From assembly GCA_964405925.1 (NCBI GenBank), contig CAYOQG010000001.1, positions 14,978-78,977 on the forward strand: 64,000 nucleotides of DNA, written 5' to 3'. Made by a program: the position numbers and the translations under genes. The notes beneath the pieces were generated by a model. The model searched no databases, was not told where the DNA came from, and saw only the letters and a list, made by a program, of their open reading frames with translations. Shown here in pieces: positions 52,455-59,611 of this stretch. The stretch is from GCA-020344555 sp964405925. GTDB lineage: Bacteria > Planctomycetota > Phycisphaerae > UBA1845. Position 1 is the stretch's first letter, and the number at the start of each line of letters is the position of its first letter.

Positions 52455-53267
52455 ATGCAGATACCTGAGTTTAATGCTGACAGCCTGGCACGGGCGTCGG
52501 GTGCGCAAGTCCGGGCTATGTGTCGTGCCGGCAGGTTCAACCGGCCCACCACGGGCACCGCACTCGGGTACACCCAGGCCAACCTCGTCGTCTTGGGCAC
52601 CGACGCTGCACGAGATTTCGGGCTGTTCTGCCGCTTGAATCCTAAGCCCTGCCCACTTCTGGAGGTCACCCGACCCGGACAATACGAACCGGTCGAGTCG
52701 GCACCGGGTGCCGATCTGCGGACCGACTTGCCGCGTTATCGCGTGTATGAACGCGGGGTTTACATCGACCGGCCCACATCGATCGAGTCGTACTGGGATG
52801 ACAATTTAGTGGCGTTTCTTATTGGCTGTTCATTTACGTTCGAGTCCGCGCTCATGGAAGCGGGGATTCCTGTCCGACACATCGAGGAAGGCTGCAACGT
52901 CCCCATGTATCGCACGAATGTGACCTGCGAGCCGGCTGGTCCCTTCTCCGGCCCCTTGATCGTTTCCATGCGACCGATGACACCCAAGCACGCGGTAGAA
53001 GCGACACGAATCACCCAAGCCTTCCCGCGCGCGCACGGGGCGCCCGTACACGTCGGCCATCCCGAGAATCTTGGGATCGCGGATTTGGACTACCCGGACC
53101 ACGGGGACGCTGTCACCATTCATTCCGATGAGATCCCTGTCTTTTGGGCCTGTGGCGTCACCCCGTTCGAAGCCATCATGAATGCCAGGCCGATGCTCGC
53201 GATTACGCATGAGCCGGGTCACATGTTTGTCACCGACATGCTCGACACGTCGTTGCGGCAGAGGTAA
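52455..53267 (+). CDS. DUF1445 / D-glutamate cyclase family protein (YcsI-like)
   Basis: 270 residues, standard length for the DUF1445 (YcsI) family, now called D-glutamate cyclase because the N-terminal half of human DGLUCY belongs to it. Seen: ARASGAQVRAMCRAGRF, a region with LLEVTRPGQYEPV, the FLIGCSFTFESALMEAGI box and HIEEGCNVPMYRTNV, the IVSMRPM strand and the closing FWACGVTPFEAIMNA with THEPGHMFVTDM. These agree with the family over its whole length. ATG 52455 is three bases after the previous stop, so it is translated from the operon message. With the preceding gene it rebuilds, as two proteins, the two domains joined in DGLUCY. The expected product is 5-oxo-D-proline from D-glutamate. 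Confidence 0.9.
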   Translation: MQIPEFNADSLARASGAQVRAMCRAGRFNRPTTGTALGYTQANLVVLGTDAARDFGLFCRLNPKPCPLLEVTRPGQYEPVESAPGADLRTDLPRYRVYERGVYIDRPTSIESYWDDNLVAFLIGCSFTFESALMEAGIPVRHIEEGCNVPMYRTNVTCEPAGPFSGPLIVSMRPMTPKHAVEATRITQAFPRAHGAPVHVGHPENLGIADLDYPDHGDAVTIHSDEIPVFWACGVTPFEAIMNARPMLAITHEPGHMFVTDMLDTSLRQR

Positions 53268-53545
53268 TCAAGGGCTAGCTGAGGTTGACAGAGCAACGGC
53301 CTGCCCTCATCTGGTGCATCCGCACGACAGAGCCCCCTGGAGCACCGGCGCCCCGCGCCCGATTGCACAAGTCAGTCCGTTAGACCAATCCGACTCTCCT
53401 CCCTCTCTGTCTCGTTCATAGCAGCATTAGCGACCCCGATCTCCCCGTGCCAAGAATGCGACCGACGCTCGTATACACCTGTGAACAGCGACCAACGGGG
53501 TCGCAATCAGACGACAAGACAAGAACTGCGAAAAGGAGAAGAAAA

Positions 53546-53626
53546 ATGGACGTCATCGACCATTTCCTGCGACCAGTTGTGGATTTCGGGGCATGGATTG
53601 CCGGTCATTTGACCTCGCTGATCTAA
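53546..53626 (+). CDS. Possible 26-residue hydrophobic peptide
   Basis: Reads MDVIDHFLRPVVDFGAWIAG then HLTSLI and stops. AGGAG stands seven bases before ATG 53546, one of the best ribosome sites in the window. The peptide alternates hydrophobic and polar residues, as in amphipathic or membrane-active small proteins. A strong hairpin (53677-53711) lies 50 bases downstream. No homolog is known to me; a chance frame behind a purine-rich stretch is the alternative. Confidence 0.4.
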   Translation: MDVIDHFLRPVVDFGAWIAGHLTSLI

Positions 53627-53676
53627 GCCATGAAGGACCAACAAAACCAAACCACTGGCCGGCACAAACCGCACTG

Positions 53677-53711
53677 AGGAGTCCGAGGTCGCTGAGACTT
53701 CGGACTCCTCA
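53677..53711 (+). terminator. Strong 15-bp hairpin after the tiny gene
   Basis: GAGGAGTCCGAGGTC (53677-53691), loop GCTGA, GACTTCGGACTCCTC (53697-53711): 15 pairs with one G-U. No U-run follows. It is a candidate 3' end for the tiny gene's message or for an sRNA. Confidence 0.55.
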
Positions 53712-53925
53712 AAGCAACCGCACACCTTCAGCAAGCGGCGAGTCAGACCTTCCTCTTCTGTCGATCCTCACACGACCTTTAGCAGGGAATCTCGCAACGG
53801 CCACGTGGAATGCTCAGGACCGCACCAGTTCAGCATTCTCCAAACTCGCACGGCACAAGTTCCCTTAAGATGCCCACCAGGGGAGACAGAGTGGGATTGA
53901 GCGATACACAGATTCACAGTGCGCT

Positions 53926-56052
53926 TCAATTCTTCGATCGGTACGGTTGATGCTGCCGAAAGAGGTTCAAACGCCGATTGAGCTCGGATGTCATAATATA
54001 GTCACCACGTGCTTCCGCAAGAGCCAACGCTCGATCAGCCGTCTCAATGGCGTCTGCAAACTGACCGGCCTCTGCGTAGGCGGTGGCCAGCGTCATCATG
54101 CTGGGAAGGTGCTTACCTCCACGACGCCTGTTCACGTACAATGCCCAGCGTACAGCCTCCTGACCGTCGCGTATCTCGTCGTCCGGGTAGGACGCCAGGA
54201 GATCGGCGAGAAACGCGCTTAACTCGAGTGCTCCTGGGTTGTCCCTGACACCTTGACGGAGAACCTTGACCGCGTCGGCCACGTGCCCTGTCCGCACCAA
54301 GCCCTGGGCCAGCAGGAGACAGGCGCGGTCACGATGGGGATCAACGACCAGGGCACGCAAATACAGGCGGATGGCCGCGTCGGTGTGGCCGGACATCCTC
54401 TGGAGATCGGCGAAATGATGCAGAGCAACCGCATCGTACGGCTTCAGCTCCAACGCTTTTTGATAATGCTCCGCCGCTTCCTGCAGCATCTGTGCGCGGA
54501 TCAAAGCATCGGCGTAGTTGGTATGGGCGATCGCACTCGCGGGGCTCACCTTGACGCCCCGCAACCACAACGTCCGGCCGGAGAGCCAGATGTTCGCCTG
54601 GGCGAAGGTTTCCCGGGCAAGGACAGCCAATAACACCGTACACGTCAAGATCAGGATTGCGCGTCCGTTGGGACGACCACACCAGCCAGGCCGGCGCAAA
54701 AGCCAATACAGAGCCCCACCGCCCAGCGCCGCGAGAACCAAGCATGAAAGGTAACTGTACCGATCCGCCACAAGCTGTGGGCCACTCTGAATGAATCCTG
54801 CTACGGGAAGAAGAACCACTCCGTAGACGGCGAAAGCCGCAAGCAAAAAAGGCCACCGCCGACGCAGAGCGAAGGCGAGAAGAGCGGCAACCACGATAAA
54901 CACGACACTGCCCCAAAGCATCGATCCAAGCAGAACCTCACGCGGCGGGACTTCATAAAGCGGGCCCAGGTTCGTCGGCCACACGGTTTTCCAAACATAG
55001 AAAGTCAACCCGTAGAATGCTTGGGCCACTCGCGCCCAGATATCATGCTCTGTGAGCGTATACAACGCACCGCCCTCGCGACGGGCGTTGTAGGCCCGGA
55101 CCCCCGCTGCCACCGCCAGCACAAGAAACGGAATCTTGTCCAGCCAGACCCAGGTCCATCGGCTTGCCACGAGGGCTTCCCGCTCACCTGTTGGAGTGCG
55201 TGGTGCGGGTACGTCGACGGGACCGCTGCCTTCCGTCATTGAAACCGGCAGGCCCACATTAGACTTTCCGACCCGTCGCAACGGATAGCGATCGAGAATC
55301 AACAACACAATGGGGAGCGTGACCGCTGACGCCTTGGCGAGCAGCGATAGCAGACAGGCAACGACCGCTCCCCCATATGCCCACCAGCGGAACCGATTGA
55401 TCTTAGGTCCACAGCCAACACTCATTCCCCGCCCGTAGTGTACGTACAGCGTCACACAGAGAACGTAGAAGAAGCCCGCCAGAAGCCCGCTCCGACCCGC
55501 CAACCAGGCTACCGTCTCCGCTCGCAGCGGGTGCAGAGCGAACAGCCCTGCCGCGAAAAGAGCTGCCAGGACCATTGGTGCCGATCTTGTATCGCCAGCT
55601 CGGCTACTTGCCAGGGATAAGAGGGTCCGCACGAGGAAGTAGAACACCACCGCCGTTAAGGCATGAAGAGCAACGCTGGTCAAGTGGTATCCGAAGTACT
55701 GCCGTTTCCACAGTGCCCAGTCCAGCGTATAGCTCAACCAAGTGAGCGGCTGAAAGTGTCCGGCAAAGGAGGTAGTGAACATCCACCGCAGACTGGAAGC
55801 GTCCAACGTCCGGTACCGGGTGATGTACACGAGAAGCGCATCATCGTCCCACCGAACAAGCCCCGCATCGAGGGCCGGCATGAACACGACCAGGATGGAG
55901 ACGACCAGAAGAACAGGCGCACCGAGACGCCACCGGGTCGGACCCGGATTGCGATCTTCCAAGCTGGCCACAAAACGTTCTTGATCTTCAGCACCAGCAG
56001 GCCAACCTCCCTCCGCCGTCGATTCGGTGTGTATGGACTTATTGGTGCACAC
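53926..56052 (-). CDS. TMTC-like multi-pass membrane protein with TPR repeats
   Basis: 708 residues. The N-terminal part is multi-pass (VLLVVSILVVFMPALDAG, LTAVVFYFLVRTLL, further helices to ~500). The first loop carries the acidic motif LVRWDDDALLV (Asp69-71), as in the GT-C type PMT/TMTC O-mannosyltransferases. QPLTWLSYTLDWALW follows, as in that family. From ~535 to 700 are TPR helices (AHTNYADALIRAQMLQEAAEHYQKALELKP and several more). Such proteins glycosylate exported or surface proteins, which fits this neighbourhood, but the donor and target are not deducible. The start is GTG 56052, set by a TTGGAA-17-TAGAAT promoter six bases away. Confidence 0.8.
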   Translation of the reverse strand: MCTNKSIHTESTAEGGWPAGAEDQERFVASLEDRNPGPTRWRLGAPVLLVVSILVVFMPALDAGLVRWDDDALLVYITRYRTLDASSLRWMFTTSFAGHFQPLTWLSYTLDWALWKRQYFGYHLTSVALHALTAVVFYFLVRTLLSLASSRAGDTRSAPMVLAALFAAGLFALHPLRAETVAWLAGRSGLLAGFFYVLCVTLYVHYGRGMSVGCGPKINRFRWWAYGGAVVACLLSLLAKASAVTLPIVLLILDRYPLRRVGKSNVGLPVSMTEGSGPVDVPAPRTPTGEREALVASRWTWVWLDKIPFLVLAVAAGVRAYNARREGGALYTLTEHDIWARVAQAFYGLTFYVWKTVWPTNLGPLYEVPPREVLLGSMLWGSVVFIVVAALLAFALRRRWPFLLAAFAVYGVVLLPVAGFIQSGPQLVADRYSYLSCLVLAALGGGALYWLLRRPGWCGRPNGRAILILTCTVLLAVLARETFAQANIWLSGRTLWLRGVKVSPASAIAHTNYADALIRAQMLQEAAEHYQKALELKPYDAVALHHFADLQRMSGHTDAAIRLYLRALVVDPHRDRACLLLAQGLVRTGHVADAVKVLRQGVRDNPGALELSAFLADLLASYPDDEIRDGQEAVRWALYVNRRRGGKHLPSMMTLATAYAEAGQFADAIETADRALALAEARGDYIMTSELNRRLNLFRQHQPYRSKN

Positions 56053-56451
56053 CGGCGTATTCTAGGACCGATTGGGTTTCCTTCCAAGACCAGAGGCAGG
56101 CACACGAATACTCCGACCTGGCAGACTCCCGGAGCATCAGAGGAAAGACCGTGGTTATACACCCCGCCCAAATGATCCTTCTCCCGCTGACCACATGCAG
56201 CTATTCAGCGATCGTAAGGAGTTCGCTTCATTTGAGATACACTTCCGTACAACGTAAACTGGCCCCAGGTTCGGTGACCGGACCGTACCGTACCTGTAAA
56301 CGCGAAGGGCTGGGCACGTGCGAGAGGCTCGCAGGCTTGTGACGGAACCGTCGGGTGAGCGCCGTCCGGCATGGCCCAGAGAGATCGTGCCGCATGGCAC
56401 CAGGGCTCGACCCGACGGCAAGCCGGGTCAGGCATAATGGGTGACAAAGGA
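56053..56451. other. Intergenic region with divergent promoters
   Basis: 399 bp. The right-facing CATAAT (56433-56438) stands before the secreted-protein gene. The left end holds the promoter of the TMTC-like gene (56059-56087). No coding sequence recognised. Confidence 0.4.
56059..56087 (-). promoter_or_regulatory. Promoter of the TMTC-like gene (TTGGAA - 17 bp - TAGAAT)
   Basis: Minus strand: -35 TTGGAA at 56087-56082, 17-bp spacer, -10 TAGAAT at 56064-56059. The -10 ends six bases before GTG 56052, so the transcript begins at the start codon. Confidence 0.65.
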
Positions 56452-57777
56452 ATGACGCTAAAAATCATGACACGTTTTTGCATCGTCTTCGCGGGTAGCG
56501 GGCTGTTGGGCTCTGTCGCCCTGGCCCAGACAGGCGGCGAGATCAGCTTGACCGCCCCCACCACGCACGAGGAGATCGCTGCCCTGGTTGACAGTCTGAG
56601 CCACCCCTCGTACGAGAAGCGCACCTTTGCTACGCGACGATTGTGCGCCATCGGAACGCCTGCCCGCAAGAAACTGCAATCCGCCGCGGACGGCGATGAC
56701 ATGGAGACCGTCCTCCGTGCCAGAGCGATCCTGGCGGTGCTCGACCGTCTCATGTTCGCGGGCGTTGAGGTAAAACTGGGATTCGCCAGGAGCAAAGTCG
56801 TCTGGGATGAGCCCGCAGACCTGCTCGTCACGATGATCAATCGATCAGAATATCCTGCGCGTGTCCCGTTCGAGCTTGACACCGCTACGCGCCAAAGGCT
56901 AAGCGATGACGCCCGCCAGGTGGGTGATATGCTTGATCTGGCTGATCTGGTGCATGTCCAAAGCGCTGGAGCTCTCGAGCTTGAGTTGACGGTCGACGAC
57001 ATTACTGATGATCCTGAGGTCGTGGCGGCGGTCCAAGATCGACTCAACGGCGGGCCCACCGGCATCCTCGTGCCCGGCCAGCAGGTGACGGTCACAGCTC
57101 AGGCATTCAACCGCGGGTGGGCACGCTACCGGCTGCTCGACAAGGGAACATATACAGTTCGGCTGGACTACACGCCCGGGTGGAATGACGAGGTCCTCAT
57201 CACCGAGCGCGTTGGCCGCGTGGTCAGTAATGAAGCCACCATAACCGTTACGCGAAGCGCACCTGACTCGGTCTCGAGAGCGGGCCTTCAAGCCTCTCTC
57301 ACCCTTGAGCGACGAGACAAGGACCTTGTTGCCTTGCTCTCGAACCACTCCGATCAGGCCCAACTGATCAACGAGGGGTTTGGCCCCTCCCCACCGTTCG
57401 CAGAAGGACGTTGGGTGTGGGAGGTGGACGGCGCGAGGGAGGAGGTCCGACAGGGTGCCAAACCGACCGCCTCCTGGCACGACTTCGATCCGGCGCTGCT
57501 CGTCGACCTGCCCGCCGGAGATTCGCTCGAACTCGCCAGAATCGATCTCGGCGATCTGAGACGGAAACTGGAAGGCGTCGGCGCCGACCTCAGCGATGCC
57601 CGCGGCAGCCTGCACTTCGGCTACGCCAATGCCTGCAATCGCCAGTGGCAGGTCCAGCAGGGACCGGCCCTTGTTGGCAACCCCAACGCACCACCCCTCT
57701 TCCGATCGATCCTTCCGCGCCGAATTCTATCGACGCGGCTTACGAGCCAGAGGCTTGCCGGTTCTGACCTGGAGTAG
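56452..57777 (+). CDS. Secreted protein with HEAT-like N-terminal repeats (441 aa)
   Basis: 441 residues. Signal peptide (IVFAGSGLLGSVALAQ). Residues ~30-95 resemble Planctomycetota HEAT/armadillo-like units (HEEIAALVDSLSHPSYEKR, RLCAIGTPARKKLQSAA, VLRARAILAVLDRL). The rest is a beta-rich region with NRGWARYRLLDKGTYTVRLDY, which looks like an Ig-type fold with Val/Asp-rich strands. No catalytic residues recognised. Possible starts are ATG 56437, 56452 and 56467. A CATAAT box (56433-56438) overlaps the first, so 56452 was used. It lies 102 bp before tatC on the same strand, but tatC has its own promoter. Confidence 0.6.
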   Translation: MTLKIMTRFCIVFAGSGLLGSVALAQTGGEISLTAPTTHEEIAALVDSLSHPSYEKRTFATRRLCAIGTPARKKLQSAADGDDMETVLRARAILAVLDRLMFAGVEVKLGFARSKVVWDEPADLLVTMINRSEYPARVPFELDTATRQRLSDDARQVGDMLDLADLVHVQSAGALELELTVDDITDDPEVVAAVQDRLNGGPTGILVPGQQVTVTAQAFNRGWARYRLLDKGTYTVRLDYTPGWNDEVLITERVGRVVSNEATITVTRSAPDSVSRAGLQASLTLERRDKDLVALLSNHSDQAQLINEGFGPSPPFAEGRWVWEVDGAREEVRQGAKPTASWHDFDPALLVDLPAGDSLELARIDLGDLRRKLEGVGADLSDARGSLHFGYANACNRQWQVQQGPALVGNPNAPPLFRSILPRRILSTRLTSQRLAGSDLE

Positions 57778-57842
57778 AGGTCTGCTCTGCGGTCCAGGCC
57801 ATTGGCTGAATTCACGTCGCACCCGTTGCGGGGTACCGGTGT

Positions 57843-57871
57843 TTGACGCTCTGGTGACCCGTTTCTAGAAT
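57843..57871 (+). promoter_or_regulatory. tatC promoter (TTGACG - 17 bp - TAGAAT)
   Basis: -35 TTGACG 57843-57848, 17-bp spacer, -10 TAGAAT 57866-57871. The -10 ends eight bases before ATG 57880, so the message starts at or next to the ATG. Confidence 0.7.
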
Positions 57872-57879
57872 CCAGCCCG

Positions 57880-58947
57880 ATGGCAGACGACCCGGCGCGA
57901 TCCTCCAATTCAACAGGCCGACACCGAACAGACGACGTCGTCGAAAGGACCAGGATGTCATTCGGCGAGCATCTGGAGGAGCTGCGGAGCCGACTCATCC
58001 TGGCGCTGATCGGTGTCGTGCTGGCAACCATCGTCGCCCTCATCTTCGGGAAGGACATCCTCGAGATCATCTGCCTGCCCCTGCTGTTCGTGCAACACAT
58101 CAACGGTCTGCCACCGCACCTTCAGGTCCTTGCTCCGACCGCCGCCTTCGTAGCTTATCTCAAGATCGGCCTACTCTCGGGGATCATCGTCTCGATGCCG
58201 TGGCTTTTGTATCAGCTGTGGCTTTTTGTCGCCTCCGGTTTGTATAAGCACGAGCGCCGGTTCGTGAGAACACTGATACCGGTGTCGGTGGGGTTATTCG
58301 TCGTCGGCGTGCTGTTCCTGTACCTCGTCGTGTTGCCCCTGGTGCTACATTTCTTCATCAAGTTCAACAAAGCCTTTGGCACACCCGAGCTAGCCCCGAC
58401 CGTGTTGCAGAGGCTGCTGCTGCCGGACGAAGAGCTGCCACCGCCTACGATCGACTTGCCTGACGCGGCCCAGATTCCCTGTGTTCGCGAGGACCCCAGC
58501 AACCCCAGACCTGGCGATGCCTGGGTAAACTTGAGGACCCACCGGTTTGTCGTTCAAACGCCCGATGGGCTGAAGTCGATGGCACTCGAGCCGGGTGCCA
58601 AACAGACCACCATGGATAGCCAGTTCGCGATTGACTTCTATATCTCGTTCGTGCTGATGCTCGCCTTGGCGTTCGGGATCGCCTTCGAGACGCCGGTTAT
58701 CGTTTTCTTCCTGGCCTGGAGTGGCATTGTCCCGACCGCTACGATGGTTCGAAGCCGGCGCTACGTCCTGCTCGCTACGGTGATCGTTGCCGCCATGCTG
58801 ACACCCCCGGACGTGATCAGCCAACTCCTCCTGGCTGGCCCCATGTTTCTTCTCTTCGAAATCGGCATCTTCGTCGCCCGTTTCGTAGAACGAAAGAAGG
58901 AAACGACCGACGCGGCGCAGGGTGGGTCCCGGACGCACGGTGCATGA
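57880..58947 (+). CDS. tatC: Sec-independent protein translocase TatC with periplasmic insert
   Basis: Receptor subunit of the twin-arginine export system. 355 residues against ~250 normally. The usual start of the family is SFGEHLEELRSRLILAL (residue 27 on). Core segments LIGVVLATIVALIFG, YLKIGLLSGIIVSMPWLLYQLW (with the conserved Pro and Gln), VGLFVVGVLFLYLVVLPLV, then ISFVLMLALAFGIAFETPVIV and MLTPPDVISQLLLAGPM are in order. Two additions stand out: a 25-residue polar N-terminal extension, and an ~85-residue insert (~164-247, Pro/Asp-rich) in the periplasmic loop after the third helix. No tatA/tatB gene is visible within the window. Confidence 0.95.
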   Translation: MADDPARSSNSTGRHRTDDVVERTRMSFGEHLEELRSRLILALIGVVLATIVALIFGKDILEIICLPLLFVQHINGLPPHLQVLAPTAAFVAYLKIGLLSGIIVSMPWLLYQLWLFVASGLYKHERRFVRTLIPVSVGLFVVGVLFLYLVVLPLVLHFFIKFNKAFGTPELAPTVLQRLLLPDEELPPPTIDLPDAAQIPCVREDPSNPRPGDAWVNLRTHRFVVQTPDGLKSMALEPGAKQTTMDSQFAIDFYISFVLMLALAFGIAFETPVIVFFLAWSGIVPTATMVRSRRYVLLATVIVAAMLTPPDVISQLLLAGPMFLLFEIGIFVARFVERKKETTDAAQGGSRTHGA

Positions 58948-59611
58948 ATAGTCCGACGCCTAAGCATAATCGCGGGGGCAACAGAGAAGCGCGAGCGTCC
59001 GAAGGTCAAGAGGTCCAAAGTTCGGAACGTCGAGTGTTGATGAAGGGCGGGCTCGAGTTGCCGTCTTTGAGGGGAAACCGGGGTGAAACCTCTCCTGCCT
59101 CATCAGCTGCTCTCCCTAATCGGAATGTGGATGAGAGCTGGAGACCCTTTTTCACCTACGGGTGGGTAGCGCTCAAAGGATGACAAGGAGCAGTCCAATT
59201 CGTGCGTCGACTGAGGCAGCCATTCACTGGGCATGCGACGATTGCAACTGCGACTCCCCGGGCAGACAGTGCGAAACCTTCGAATGCAGTGAACCCGTAC
59301 CAACTGTCTCCGAGTGGGGGCTGCTGGTTACGTTGCTGCTAATGCTAACGCGCGGCAGCATTGTTTTCGCACTCCGTCGCCAACGGGCAACGGCAAAGTC
59401 AGCGTCGTAGCTGGTATTTGGACACGAGATCCCCAGTCTTGTACTCGGGTGATGCGCTTGGGCGGATCTTAGCTGTGGGTCTCCGGACCGCTATGAAGTC
59501 CCCTCCTGTTCTTCTACGGGGGGGTAGGGGGCGGACTCGACACATCCGAGCTCGTTTCCCCACCCTTGCTGCGCAGGGATCGGAGCACCCCGAAATTCCA
59601 GACAGAGATTT
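58948..59611. other. Region after tatC with an orphan sorting-signal fragment
   Basis: 664 bp between convergent genes. It contains the IPTL-type fragment at 59162-59410. A C/T-G/A-rich hairpin near 59500-59530 is of the same style as that at 19263. No other gene recognised. Confidence 0.4.
59162..59410 (+). pseudogene. Orphan fragment with IPTLxxWG-type (VPTVSEWG) C-terminal sorting signal
   Basis: The 82-codon frame ends with EPVPTVSEWGLLVTLLLML, a hydrophobic helix (TRGSIVFALRRQ) and a basic tail. This is the form of the IPTL-CTERM sorting signal of exported proteins (consensus IPTLSEWG ... RRR). The first half has Cys-rich text (CDDCNCDSPGRQC). No signal peptide is present, and the upstream frame has no family features. 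So this looks like the 3' end of a gene whose 5' part was lost, or a short gene whose start I cannot place. The sorting pattern itself is clear. Confidence 0.55.

Larger units (their letters stand above)
53268..53925. other. Intergenic region with a tiny gene and strong hairpin
   Basis: 658 bp between the convergent D-glutamate operon and the TPR gene. Contains a 26-codon gene (53546-53626), a TATACA box at 53472-53477 and a 35-nt hairpin (53677-53711). Confidence 0.5.
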
